Under the pieces are notes generated by a model. It worked only from the letters and a program-made list of their open reading frames with translations. It searched no databases and had not been told where the DNA came from. Of a stretch of DNA of 64,000 nucleotides, positions 1-11,220 are shown in pieces. Each line of letters starts with the position of its first letter. Position 1 is the first letter of the stretch. The position numbers and the translations under genes were made by a program. Source of the DNA: Rugalucina vietnamica (Eukaryota > Mollusca > Bivalvia > Lucinida > Lucinidae). Location: the NCBI GenBank assembly GCA_964017185.1, contig OZ024874.1, positions 55,097,356 through 55,161,355 on the forward strand, written 5' to 3'.

Positions 1-460
1 TTTTGCTTTTAGAGCCGATAGTGATAGAACTATAAAAGTTGTGCCTTTGGAGCTGAAAGAACTGCAAAAGCTTTAGAGCTGATCTACCTGGGAATAATGG
101 GTGCATTCAGAAAAAGTGGCTGATTTTAGAGCTGATCGAACTGAAAAAAGTAGGTGCTTTCAAAGCTAAAAAACTCAATGGGAGATGGCTTTAAGGCGGC
201 ACATACCTGTACTACCGCTTAATATGGGAGACTATTGGGAGTATCCCCCCACAACCCCCATGGCTGCATTCAAGGTTTAATCTGTAAATTTTTTATACTT
301 GGAAGTTGAGGCTTCGGTGCTTAAAACAGAATAGAATAGTTAATAAAAAATTTTGTGCATGTGCATCTGCGATTGCATTGTCTAAGAGCACAATACAAAA
401 TTACAAATAAAAAAGTTAATTAACAAAATTTTCAGAGTTCATACAATGAGTCTTTGAAAG
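1..460. other. Gene-free stretch with degenerate short repeats
   Basis: No coding region is supported. The first 200 bases repeat a loose motif (TTAGAGCTGATC followed by GAACTG-like sequence) at irregular spacing, so this may be the eroded end of a repeat entering from the left. Nothing else is recognisable before the first MITE. Confidence 0.4.
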
Positions 461-471
461 AGTTCATACAA

Positions 472-729
472 TGAGTCTTTGCATGAGAATACCAACAATT
501 TGGGTTTTTGACCAGGTCAGACACAAATTGGTCTGTACAGTCAAACAAGTTGGGTAAAAGCTTGAAATTTTGGATCCAAGAAGAAGATGGATTTTGCTAT
601 CTGTGTAGCGTAAACAAAGACGCTGATCAGCTGTGCAGTTACTGCACAGCTGATCTGCGTCTTTGTTTTTGCATAATTTTTTATTTATTGTGTTAGTTTT
701 TGGTTTTCTGTTGCAGCGGTTCACTATGA
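472..729 (-). mobile_element. MITE family A, diverged copy
   Basis: Family A is a roughly 235 bp non-coding element. Its inverted ends resemble GAGCCGCCTCATGAGAAAAC and an internal hairpin reads AACAAAGGCGCTGATCAGC / GCTGATCTGCGCCTTTGTT. This copy has the TGTGC/GCACA hairpin variant at about 617-665 and weak ends. Minus here means the hairpin lies nearer the right end. Confidence 0.8.
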
Positions 730-777
730 GAGATAAATAAGCTAGGTCAGCTGATTCATTTGGTTAAATAACCTTTT

Positions 778-990
778 GGGGAGCTCAGTGGCCTGGTGGT
801 AGAGCATCGGACTCTGAATCAAGAAGTCCTGGGTTTGATCCCCACACAGGGCATCGTGTTGTGTATTTGATCTAGAAACATTAACTCCCAAGAGTATTGG
901 TAAATACCCAGGAAGCAGTGGCTCCCTCCTGACATGACTGAAAAAAATGTTGACTGAGATGGTAAACCTCAATACAAACAAAAATAAAAA
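778..990 (+). mobile_element. tRNA-derived SINE (family 2)
   Basis: The head has a box-A-like GGTGGTAGAGCATCGG and a box-B-like GGGTTTGATCCCC at tRNA spacing, the two halves of an RNA polymerase III promoter. The body ends near TGTTGACTGAGATGG, followed by a CAAACAAAAATAAA tail. It is about 210 bp and seems near full length. Other members are at 18218 (minus), 47293 and the right edge of the window. Confidence 0.75.
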
Positions 991-1097
991 CTTTTTAGTA
1001 TATTTCAGCTGGTCTATTAACAAGAGACCCCCGCTCAAGAGAGAGAAAGAAACCAGGACAGGAGAAGGCTAGAAAGAAATTTACATGGTATGTTTGT

Positions 1098-1362
1098 TTC
1101 CCATTACGAAAACTTGCTCATGCAATACACATGGAATTTTTTTTCAGCATTTCATTGCAAAAATTTTGATAATTTTAATATGTTAGCTCACATTGATTGT
1201 GGGTACACGTTAGAACCGCTTCGCCGAAGCAGTTCTAATGAGTACCTACAATCTATATTTTGGAACAAAAATAAGAAAATTAGGTATACCCCTGTAAACC
1301 CCAGTTTTGCTATATAAAAGTGGGGTATGAGGGGGTATAGTTTTCATGGACATGTTTTCCTG
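1098..1362 (+). mobile_element. MITE family B (fold-back, copy 1)
   Basis: Family B is a roughly 270-300 bp palindromic element. It has outer ends like CATTACGAAAACTTGCCCATG / GGACATGTTTTCCTGATG, a central stem TGTGGGTACACGTTAGAACC with its complement, and a right part with TATACCCC, GCTATATAAAAGTGGGG and GGGGGTAT. In this copy the central stem is at about 1198-1250 and still pairs well. Confidence 0.8.
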
Positions 1363-1635
1363 ATGCACTGGAGAAAAGAATGGCCCTGATAGATCCAGTC
1401 AATCATTTTGAAATAAAAGCAGACCTATATCAATATATTCATCATTACAATTTTTTTTTTCAATTTGGCTTCAATGGACAATTAAGAATTGGACAATCTA
1501 AGCTTTTAAAAATATAATTTCCAGCTTTCCTCTGACATTTACGGCTGAAGAAAAAAGTGTATCAAAAGAAAAAAAAACTTTGTAAAGGGATGTTAATATA
1601 GGGATCAAACCTAGTTTTCTATGCATTTACATATG

Positions 1636-1704
1636 CTTGGCCCCGAGGGAGGCGTTGAAACTGGAGCCTAAAAGGTGAGGGTTTCAACCCTCCCGAGGGG
1701 CCCA
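1636..1704. repeat. Short GC-rich hairpin
   Basis: GGCCCCGAGGGAGG..GTTGAAAC and GGTTTCAACCCTCCCGAGGGGCC face each other as roughly 24-base arms around a short loop. It is probably a tiny MITE or its remnant. The surrounding 1363-2574 has no gene I can support. Confidence 0.6.
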
Positions 1705-2574
1705 GCAGATGTTTGACTGTTATGATTGTATTATACAACTATTTCATGCCAAAATTTGGAGAAATGGTCCAGATTTTGCAAAAATCCATGCATCTAAAGT
1801 GACGCGGAAAAATGATGTTAGCTAATGACGTTTTAAAAATGCTGCTTTCGCTGCAAACTTGAATGTCATCATGACATCATAATATAACGTTAAATCAAAT
1901 GCATGTTACGTGATGTCAGTTTTGCAAGAGGCCCTGTAATAAATAAGAATAATGTGTTAGCAGCACATTAATGAACAGCTTTCTCTTCCTTAATGCACGC
2001 CTGTTGATATTGCATGGCACAGATATTTATGCATTAATATTGTTTATTGCATAAATACCTGTCTCACACAATATTAACAGGTGTGTATTAATGAAAACCA
2101 AACTCATGTATTAATCAGGCAATTTCATATGAGCATTTACTGTTACCGCACAGCTTTAACATACACTCATAACTGTGCACCATGCAAAACACAGGCTAAT
2201 AATAAGTAACTGTAGTATGCCCAGAGAGAGCATAAAATGAACTGTTTTCATATGTTTGAAAATGTGATGAAGCTTCAAGATATAAAGCGCCATTATTTCT
2301 TTCTTTTTCACAGAATTTATGCAATATTAGTGATCAAACATGACCTTGTCATTATATTAATATCTGCAATGTTGAAAACAGATGGCCATGCCTTCTGTTT
2401 TCAACACTTCTCTCGGTACCTAGCAAATGTTAATGAACGGAAAATCATGTTTGATCTCTCTAATTGAATCCATCTTGAACATCTTTTGCTTACAGGAAGA
2501 GGAGATGAGACCAGCAACTTTCTTGGCTTGGACAGTTTATGGATAAAAAAAGGGACCTAAAATGGTTGAAATGT

Positions 2575-2765
2575 CATTTCTTGGCTGTTTAACTCATGCT
2601 GCGTCCCATCTGGTGCTATTCTGTTTGCTTAGAGGAATTGCGTCGAAAAATTCAATTAAATTTTTAAATCCTACCTGAAGCCCCTAAAAATGAAAGTGGA
2701 CTCACCCAAATGATAATGATGGGAGAATCCATTCGTCAAATATGGGTTGATAGACAGACAGTGGA
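2575..2765 (-). repeat. Repeat family C, copy 1
   Basis: It carries the marks CCATCTGG-GCTATTCTGTTTGC, TGAAAGTGGACTCACCCAAA and ATGATAATGATGGGAGA, shared with 34625-34720, 52318-52512 and 54405-54610. The copy at 54405 shows a hairpin (AGAATAGCCCCAGATG with its complement), so the family is probably another non-autonomous DNA element. Confidence 0.65.
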
Positions 2766-2810
2766 AAGTGTGGTGTTTATCAGTGCCAAGAACAGAAACT
2801 TGATCCAGAA

Positions 2811-3048
2811 AGAGCCATGTTGTGAGAAAACCAACAATGTAGTTTCCGAACAGGTCCGACATAAACCAAGCTGTACAAGTAGAGAAGATGGCCGGAGGCT
2901 GGAAATTTTGGATTTAGAAAGTAGAGGAATTGTACTATCTGTGTAGTGAAAACAAAGGCACTGATCAGCTTCGCAGTTACTGCAAAGCTGATCTGCGCCT
3001 TTGTTTTCGCGTACGCAGATTGTTGCTTTTCTGATGAGGTGGCTCAAA
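2811..3048 (-). mobile_element. MITE family A
   Basis: Full-length copy with the TTCGC-type hairpin core at about 2960-3010. The left end begins GAGCCATGTTGTGAG and the right end finishes TGATGAGGTGGCTC. Confidence 0.85.
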
Positions 3049-3177
3049 TTTTAATTAAATTCCATTATACAGCTGGAAAAGAAACAAAAATATTCTTGAT
3101 TAAATAAAATGGACGCCGAAGTGTTTGTTCATCTTGAAATTCTGCATCATTTTCTACATATTATTGAATGACCTGTG

Positions 3178-3299
3178 CCTTAACGCTTTCAGTTGCGCTT
3201 AATCATATGATCATCTTGCCACTATGTCTGGTGTGGTTCCAGCCCCACATGCGGCACATATGATATAATGTTCTGCTTGAGTGTGTGCCAGGTGGTTTT
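3178..3299 (+). mobile_element. SINE (family 1), 5' half, interrupted
   Basis: The sequence matches the 5' half of the complete SINE at 45062: TGTCTGGTGTGGTTCCAGCCCC (box-B region), then TTCTGCTTGAGTGTGTGCCAGGTGGTTTT. It stops at its T-run, where the 6.2 kb element begins, and resumes at 9481. The insertion therefore postdates the SINE. Confidence 0.75.
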
Positions 3300-3477
3300 A
3301 CTGTGTCGCATACTATACCATATTTTCTATTATTTGCCTTTTCCCTATTACCCGACCAAAAGTTCAGAGATCGACCCTGAAGGACGAAACGTCCATGGAA
3401 CGAAAAGACTCGGTACATAGTCGTACCGGAACCACCGACGTGTGCGCATGCGCAAGGCGCGAAATCAGATTTCCTTT
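3300..3477 (+). repeat. Left inverted terminal repeat of the DIRS-like element
   Basis: It begins ACTGTGTCGCATACTATACC and runs through TTTTCCCTATTACCCGACC to AATCAGATTTCC. It matches the complement of 9276-9453 with only a few differences, so the element is probably young. Confidence 0.85.
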
Positions 3478-4964
3478 TGGTCGCGAGCAACATGGACGCT
3501 GAAATTTGACTTGAGGAAAAATATTCTTTATTTTTCCATCATTTTGCGTCTTTAAATTACTTTTACTCGCGACCATTTTATACCCGATCAATTGTATTTT
3601 CAATCTATGAAGATGATTTGTAGAATTTATTTCTAAAATATCGAAATGTTTTTGCTTTTCGTACTTGGCATTTTCGGCCGTTTGTGTACGAAATTTTTCA
3701 TCTGAATTTACTTATTTTCTTTTCGTTCCAGGTGTTTGTATTCATATGTCATTACCTGTGAACGATTACTCTCTCTTACCAAAATTGGTCTATGGCGAAG
3801 GAAGATGTCCAAGGGTTGGTCTGTGGCGTAGAACGGTGAACACAATGTGTAATTCGGGGACTAGAGCCTTTTGGCGTGTTACTATCAGTGACGCTCGGGC
3901 TAAGGCGCCGCAGTAAACTGGTAGTGACCTAGTCCTCGACCCCGATTGACCAGAATCGGGGAAAGTCTCGTAACAACCTTGCGCTTCGACACGGCCAGGA
4001 TCAGGGTTTGGAGACGAAAATGTGAATCCCGGGAAATAGGGCTCTGGCTCTGAGTTGGATATTCCGGATCGTCAAACTGGCAGACCAGAACATTCTCTAA
4101 TGTTAAACTGGCAAGCTAGGACGAACCGACACCAATTCCCGTGATTCTGCGTAATGTCGGTACCGGTACAACTGCCTCTCACAGGTACACTGGTTACTGA
4201 CAATTTACCATTGGGAAATAGAAACGAGGTTCACTTCAAGACAATCGGACACTATTTCCCGGGACTGTGATCAAGTGCAGGACCGGTATTTCTGAATACC
4301 GGATCCAATTAACTAGTGTCTATCTTACGGTCTTGCTTTGTAAATAAACACTAGCTTGACTAATTCCCGGACTCCATTGGAGTTCTGGAAGGTATAAATC
4401 AACGCAAAGTGAATGCTTGGTACTTATTCATATACCCTCTAATTGTTCTGCAGATAATTCAGATCTGTTTGCAGTTCAAGTTAAATTTTCCACACAGTCC
4501 ATTGAGAGTTCGACATAAGAAGTCTCTTTAACAGATATCAACAATCCTAGATTAAGATCATACAGGACTGTCGATACATAATACAGTATATACTATTTCC
4601 CGGTATCTGTAATTACTTGTAGTACCGGCAACACTTTCTGCAGTACTGTCGGTTACTTATTACTGTTAAGTTGTTTAGTACTGGTTTTATTTTATTTTTA
4701 AGGACAAGACTATGTACTTATTCTCAGAACCAATAATTAGTATCAGTTTTGTTAAGACTTAACGCTTAACCGCTCGATACTATGTCAAGATATTATTTTC
4801 CGGGATTGTAAAGAAGAACTGTTTAAGCACTGGTCTATCGGCTTTTCTCTTTACTTTTATATATTATTTCTTTCTCTGGTAGATGTTATACAACTTCTCT
4901 GGTAGATGTTATACAACATATTGCAACTACTTTCTGAAGTCACGATTTTTCGGAAGTAGGTTTC

Positions 4965-4975
4965 AATATTAAAAA

Positions 4976-5007
<32 letters not shown>
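4965..5007. repeat. Poly-A plus (TA)n tract
   Basis: A run of A is followed by about twelve TA dinucleotides inside the DIRS-like interior. It is simple sequence with no sign of function. Confidence 0.95.
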
Positions 5008-8000
5008 CTGTCAGTTTCGACTCTGGTTTGCAATTTTTGCATACTCGTATTACCAACAGAGTCTTATGGGCTTAGTGAAATGTATTCAATTTCACTATCT
5101 GATTAAACTTTGCTTGACTGATTTTCAGTCTTTGCAAATCTGATAGCCTGATTTTTCAGTAGAATAAACATCAGGATTCTTTCAGATAGTCGGATCATTT
5201 AAATTAAAAATGATAAACAATAACGAATTTTGTTTCTCTTTCACCAAGACGGAAAGAATCATTATTTATTCAGAGATAATAGCCATGATTGTCTTCTTTC
5301 TTATATACTTCCTAACGTCGAGTTTTTAAACGGAGGTAAGATCTCTGTAAGACAGTCCCTCCGATTCTATTTGCTTTAATTTTTAAAGATGTACGCATAT
5401 ACTTAGGCTTTTGTCTTCTACATTTTATCTCAATATATACTCTCTAAACTATCGTTAGTATATGAAGTATTATTTTATTTTAACTGACATAGTATTGATG
5501 CATGGCAGTTTTAATATTTTACATCCTTGTTATAGTTGGATAACTATTCTCCAGGATTATGAATTTATAAACGAATATTTTTAATGGTCTAAAATCCAAA
5601 TGATTTTTACAATATCAAACTAAGTTGAGTCAGACGAAACTTCTGTTTTTCATTGCTACATCTGTTACATAAAATCAATGAATACGAGGTTTTGTTTGAT
5701 TGTGATAATAATTATCCTTTTAATCTGTTTTGGCAAAGTTTAGGATAATAATTTACACGAACTATTGTCAGACTGACAAACAATGAAACGCTATTTTGTT
5801 CAGTCTCACACTTCGTGTAAAACTGAATTCTCTCTTTTCACTTACGATTTGTGAAAAACATGAGATGTAATTATGATAGTTCTAGATAATTTGTTTTAAT
5901 TCCTCTTGTGACTTTCACGTGTAGCCAACAAGAGTGTCTTTACTTAAACAAATTTCTCTGAACAGAACTTTTAGCCAATCGCTATATAATCTGCGATTTT
6001 GTGTTATTCCTATATTCAGAAACTGTTTTATTAAGTATAATGCATTCGTTCAATACTTAACTCCAGTGACTGAATTTTTATCACTAAACGATACATGTCT
6101 GTCTTTATTAACCGGAATTCGTAAGATTACTAAACCGTGTTTTTCTCATATACTGCATCGGGGTGATGAGACGGACGAACAGTATCAAACACGGTAATTA
6201 TACAAATAGTGTTAATGACCTTTTGCGACAGCCGCAAAACGTTATTAATCTGGTCCGCGATTGGTAGAATCGAGAGAATGTTTCAATTTGGAGCCATGAA
6301 AACATTAATCTCGTTTATCCAAAAGTCGTTTTTGCTGCTCAACGTCAGGCAGTTTATTTTTGCAGTACTTTAAACATCGTTTCTATGCAGGATCGAACAG
6401 TCTTTAGACTCAATGAACGTCAACGACATGATCAGTTTTCGTGACTGCAATTTTTGTAGATAATGACCAACTACCGATTGAAATATCTACATACATTAAT
6501 AGAGATCATTTTTCATTTATCAGTCTCTTTGTTTTCAATTGGTTAGTCAACAAAGAGAAATCATCTCCTCCCTTCAGACTTGTCATCATCGGTAAGGGTG
6601 GAATTTTCTTGTTTTCGTTTTGAATCGAAGACTTTGAAATTCTACTATTGCATTCACATGAATGAATCCAATGAGAAACAATTACTGTAGATATTCAGGA
6701 GACTATTCTGTAACTCTGAATTATCTGCAATCTTCATTCTGTACTTTTGCTGATAGCTCAAAATAGTGTTCTTTGATACATTGTTCACTAACTGAGACAT
6801 TATGGCTAAATTTATGTGCTTTAAAAAAAAAAAAAAAAAAACACCCGTACAGGTTTAGTCCTTGGTACTTCTGTCCTGAACCAAAACCAAGAGACTACTA
6901 TAAGAATGCGCCTACAGAGGTGCTGCATAGCCTGACTTTGGTGTCAAGGATTAGTGAGTCATCAGTGGACTTTGTAATGTTACTTAACTGCTTATAGTTT
7001 GAAACATTGCAAATGTCTTTTTGGATGAAAATGTTTATATTTTCTTCTATTTATTCTTATTGTCCCTAATTAACTGCTTACTGGGACATTGAATTGCAAT
7101 ATTTCTTTTAACACCATTCAAACGTTTTCTTTGGTGAAATACCTTACAATTCCATCATATAGAAGGTTATCTTTTTGGAAAAATATTACCTTCTAAGTAC
7201 ATGAAAATCTTTGTTTCTTAGTAACCTTTTGAACAAGGTTAATATAGTAGCCTTCTCATGTACATTGAGATTGGCTATTTCTTTTAGGAACTTTTCTCAA
7301 TGTCTCTCAGTACAGTTCCAAATTTATTTCAAGTGATGGCCTAAACAATAGTTAGAAATGAGGCACATCTATCAATTTTATAGTTATTAGTATACATCAA
7401 TAATGTAATCACTAATAAACAAGGTTTATATACATGATATAGTGATACGTATGTGATACTAAGTAACACAGTAACTTATGTTTCTTGGTATCTTTTATTG
7501 GAACATATTTTATTTTTGGTGTGTAATACAAATAAGTTTGTCATAAAACACCTATCTACTATAAAATTACTTTCTTTAGATAGATTCTCTTTTGATTAAA
7601 AATCTGATCTTTCAGAAATTTCTGCTGTCGTCCTGATGATTTATCAATAGGACACTTCATGTATATTTAACTATAATGTCACATGTTGCATGTTCATTTA
7701 CCTGTAAAGTGGAATTTGTTTTCCCAAACACAATTTTCACTGACCTACATAAAAAGAGTTTGTTTGAATATAAGTGGATAAAATTAGAAACTGTCCATTT
7801 ATAAAGATACCTTCTATAGTATAGATTCTAAACATTTACTTATCAAATGTTTGTCATTCTTTTATTAATTTCCCAAGTATAATATCCAGTATTGTCATGG
7901 GAAATACTTATCAGTAAATTACTGGGGATTTATCTTGAAACAGTATTACAGATCATCTCTAAACTAAAGAACATGTTCTATCAGTATTTACAGATTATTT

Positions 8001-8793
8001 ATACATGATTACAGTACTATACAGAAATTTCATAAAATAGGGTTTTCTTCATTTATTTTATATAGAAATGTGAATCAAGACCTTAATTATGTGACAATGG
8101 AACAGATAAGAGATGCAGTTTATCTAACTTTCTGTTTCTAAATTCAGAGTTCAGTTTTGTAGGATTACTGAATTTCATATATGTATTTGAGGAAAATTTG
8201 GTGATCAGGCCTATAATTCTCATTTACAATTTATATAAGTTTTTGTATGTTTTCATTTTTGAACATATACAAAAGAACTATGTGATATCATTTTACATAA
8301 ATTTCTGTTTATCACAATGGTTACATCCAATTTTGTGATAATTATATTCTTAAAGACTATAAACAACACCATTTGCAATTAATTTTGTTTATGGCTATTT
8401 TACTTGAGAATTCAGCTTGATTCTCTATCAAGCTTCCTCTTCACTTGAAAAGTTTAATGCTCAGTAAGAAAGTTCTGTACTAACTTTTTGAATTAAATAT
8501 TCATAACCACAAGGAGATAAGGACATTTCCGAAAACAAATATCTCAAATTTGGTTATCATTCATCATCAGTCTGTTGACAAAGATATACAATCGTAAGGC
8601 AATTAAGTTGTGACCTTGATTTGCCTTTGAAAATACTTTGAAAACATTTATTTAACTCATGGTACATGTATTTATAAATGTCAACATTTTGGTCCATTGG
8701 TTCCATTCGTTTACTCTCTCTTTATTTTCAATAATTGACTAGAGTAAATAATATTTCGATTTTAAACCTACCTTTCACGATTCAAAAGAGAGT

Positions 8794-8821
8794 GGGGGGG
8801 GGGGGGGGGGGGGGGGGGGGG
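8794..8821. repeat. Poly-G run
   Basis: An uninterrupted run of 28 G residues lies inside otherwise AT-rich sequence of the element. Such a run can form G-quadruplex structure and is prone to sequencing length errors. Confidence 0.95.
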
Positions 8822-9110
8822 TCATGATTCTGACTCCACCTCATTATGGAAACTTATCTGGACAGAACATCTATTAGCCTATGCTGAATCATTGAAGGTT
8901 ATTGGGTGTTATATGGTGATTTCCAGAGAGGTTTTAATGAATGTGTAAAGATTATGAATTAATCTATCAACACATTATTTTTATTTCTACAAGGTTCTTT
9001 TTATCGAGATCATTTATCATGATCTACTTAACCTTTTGGAATTTTCTCTGGAAATTTACTTCAGAGTCGACCCTGTTTATGAGGGATCCTCCCACCAAAT
9101 GAGTGATTCT

Positions 9111-9208
9111 GGCAAATAATAGAAAATATGGTATAGTATGCGACACAGTAAAATAGAAATTTTTCAAGTAAATTTCAGTTTACTGAGCATACTTACCATA
9201 TTTTCTAT
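9111..9208. repeat. Internal complementary region (circle-junction copy)
   Basis: Positions 9111-9153 are an exact reverse complement of 3296-3338. Positions 9154-9208 are an exact reverse complement of 9422-9476. The two pieces meet at AAAA (9150-9153), the complement of the TTTT found at both outer junctions. This two-ended composite is what separates DIRS-type termini from a simple fold-back element. Confidence 0.8.
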
Positions 9209-9275
9209 GCTAAGTTCCCTCCTCAAACCACCCCTCATCCTTCTCTATATATATTAAGGAAATATATATATTGCA

Positions 9276-9476
9276 AAGGAAATCTGATTTCGCGCCTTGC
9301 GCATGCGCGCACGTCGGTGGTTCCGGTACGACTATGTACCGAGTCTTTTCGTTCCATGGACGTTTCGTCCTTCAGGGTCGATCTCTGAACTTTTGGTCGG
9401 GTAATAGGGAAAAGGCAAATTATAGAAAATATGGTAAGTATGCTCAGTAAACTGAAATTTACTTGAAAAATTTCTA
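9276..9476 (-). repeat. Right inverted terminal repeat with end extension
   Basis: Positions 9276-9453 mirror the left terminus. Positions 9449-9476 (ending ACTTGAAAAATTTCTA) are an extension absent from the left end but represented in the internal complementary region. Confidence 0.85.
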
Positions 9477-9480
9477 TTTT

Positions 9481-9575
9481 TCTCAGTGTTCTCCCATTTT
9501 CGTCTCACTGATTTGTCCATCTCATATGAGCTGAAATAATCTTTAAAAGAATATAAAACTGAAACAAAAAATAGA
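9481..9575 (+). mobile_element. SINE (family 1), 3' half
   Basis: It reads TCTCAGTGTTCTCCC, GTCTCACTG-TTTGTCCATC and CATATGAGCTGAAATAATC, ending in an A-rich tail. This is the missing 3' half of the SINE that stops at 3299. Confidence 0.8.
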
Positions 9576-9821
9576 TTTATCATCTTTCCAACAGAAAAAC
9601 TGTCAACAAGGTTGCTGGGCATGTCACACAAACCTAAAATACTGGTATTTCATATAACAATGTCAGGTTTACAATTTAAATGAAAATTCAAATGCCCCCA
9701 TCATACTGCACAGACATTTGTTGCCGATTAATCTGTTCCTGGATCATGTGTATGACTCCGCTATGTGTTTTCCTATTTGACTGGTGTGAAGCAATGCCAT
9801 TACCATTGCAATACAGCACAT

Positions 9822-10113
9822 TACAAAAACTTGCCCATGCAATAAACAGTGATTTTTTTAGCTTTAAAAATTGAAAATTTTCAGCTGAAAAATTTTGATA
9901 TTTTTCTTATTTTTGCTCAAAACATAGATTGAGGGTACACGTTAGAACCGCCTCGGCACGTTAGAACCGCCTCGCCGAGGCGGTTCTAACGAGTACCCAC
10001 AATCTATGTTTTGGAGCAAAAATAAGAAAAATAGGTGTACCCCTGCATACCCCAGTTTTGCTATATAATAGTGGGGTTCAAGGGGGTATACATTACACGG
10101 ACATGTTTTCCTG
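9822..10113 (+). mobile_element. MITE family B, with internal micro-duplication
   Basis: Near complete copy. The central stem is preceded by a second CACGTTAGAACCGCCTCG, a local duplication of about 21 bp at 9938-9978 right at the palindrome centre. Confidence 0.85.
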
Positions 10114-10261
10114 ATGATGGGTATTGAGTATGTGTGTGTGAATATATTAAATGATCGAAAAAAATCAAAAAATTTGCTTTTGTATCCAAGAAACCTTTGG
10201 CCCCTCTCCATGAAGAAACAGGCTGCAAGATGCCTTTGCACAGGACTGGAAACCAAACATT

Positions 10262-10412
10262 CACTTTTATGCAAGAGGGTTCTAACAAGTACCCACAATA
10301 TCTATGTTTTGGATCATAAATATGAAAAAAAGGTATACCCTAGTATTACTATATAAAAGTGGGGTTTAAGGGGGTAAACATTTCAAGGACATGTTTTCCT
10401 GTTGATGTAAGA
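10262..10412 (+). mobile_element. MITE family B, right half
   Basis: Only the right half is present: GGTTCTAACAAGTACCCACAA through GGTATACCC and CTATATAAAAGTGGGG to ACATGTTTTCCTG. Confidence 0.75.
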
Positions 10413-10499
10413 CAGAAAAACAATTGAAAAACATAAGCTTGAGATGATAGAGGAGACGGTGGGTAGGGAAAGTTTTCGTTTCGCACAACACCCTCCACA

Positions 10500-11220
10500 T
10501 ACTAGGTTTGATACTATGGGTGGCTTCTTTGATCAATATAAAGAGCTTCTAGGCACGTTGTCGCCCTGTGATATGGTGCATTTGTCCTCCAGAAGCCGTT
10601 ACGTATGTTACCCATTCAAACCAGAAATGTGCTCTTAAGTTTGTAAAATACACTATGAATCTCTAATCTAAATTCCAAATCTAAATGTATCAATATCATC
10701 TGATGGAAGAATGTTACGGGCACATATATTGATATATTTAATCATTTTCATGCATCGATGGTGTTACGTATGTTACATTTTCAAAACAGCCTGTGTAAAT
10801 GTTAATTACAGAACAGTAAGCTATTTTAATATACTTCTCTTTACAAATTTCACTTTTAATACACTACGGGTGGCTTCGTTGATCAATATAAAGATTTTCT
10901 ATGCACGTTGTCGCCCAATGGTATGGTGCAATTGCCTTCAAGAAGCCGTTACGCACGTCGAATGTTACCCATTCAAAACAGAAATATACTCTAAGTTTGA
11001 AAAATGCACTATGAATCTCTAAAATAAATTCCAAACCTAAATATATTAATGTCATCTGATGAAAAAATGTTAATGGCACATGTGTTGATACTTTAATCTT
11101 ATATATGCATCGATGGTGTTACGTATGTTACATTTTTAAAACAGACTGTTCAGAGTTTAATTACAGAATAGTAAGCTATTTTAATATACTTTTCTTTGCA
11201 CATTTATACTTTAGATACAC
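10500..11220 (+). repeat. Direct tandem duplication (about 360 bp, two units)
   Basis: Units at about 10500-10860 and 10865-11220 share GGGTGGCTTC.TTGATCAATA, GTTGTCGCCC, GATGGTGTTACGTATGTTAC and GTAAGCTATTTTAATATACTT. Each unit carries two of the TTACGTATG motifs. The duplication lengthens the left subterminal region of the hAT-like element. Confidence 0.8.

Larger units (their letters stand above)
3478..9110. other. ORF-less interior of the DIRS-like element
   Basis: About 5.6 kb without a convincing coding frame on either strand. The first 1.3 kb is less AT-rich and repeats TATTTCCCGG/CCGGGAAATA-like words (near 4029, 4253, 4597 and 4795) and ACCGGTA-like words (near 4150, 4282 and 4623). 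A hairpin CCCCGATT-N4-AGAATCGGGG lies near 3940-3960. From 5 to 8.7 kb it is strongly AT-rich. I recognise no protein family. It could be eroded coding sequence, or an unrelated passenger segment carried between functional ends. Confidence 0.55.
3296..9480. mobile_element. DIRS-like element, apparently non-autonomous (6.2 kb)
   Basis: Four structural facts support this. (1) Inverted terminal repeats of about 178 bp lie at 3300-3477 and 9276-9453. (2) The right terminus has about 28 extra bases that the left terminus lacks. (3) A composite internal segment at 9111-9208 is the reverse complement of the left end (43 nt) joined to that of the right end (55 nt), sharing AAAA. (4) TTTT occurs at both outer junctions inside a split SINE. 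DIRS-1-type retrotransposons have this layout, because the internal complementary region templates closure of a circular DNA later integrated by a tyrosine recombinase. An autonomous element would encode Gag, reverse transcriptase/RNase H and a tyrosine recombinase. No open frame over about 90 codons exists in the interior, so this copy looks non-coding. A chance composite of nested MITEs is the main alternative. Confidence 0.6.

Noticed and set aside
8794-8821. Regulatory G-quadruplex
   Set aside because: Homopolymer of G with no gene nearby; recorded only as simple sequence.
9942-10298. 118-codon minus-strand frame
   Set aside because: It lies wholly in MITE family B palindromic sequence; no protein-like features.
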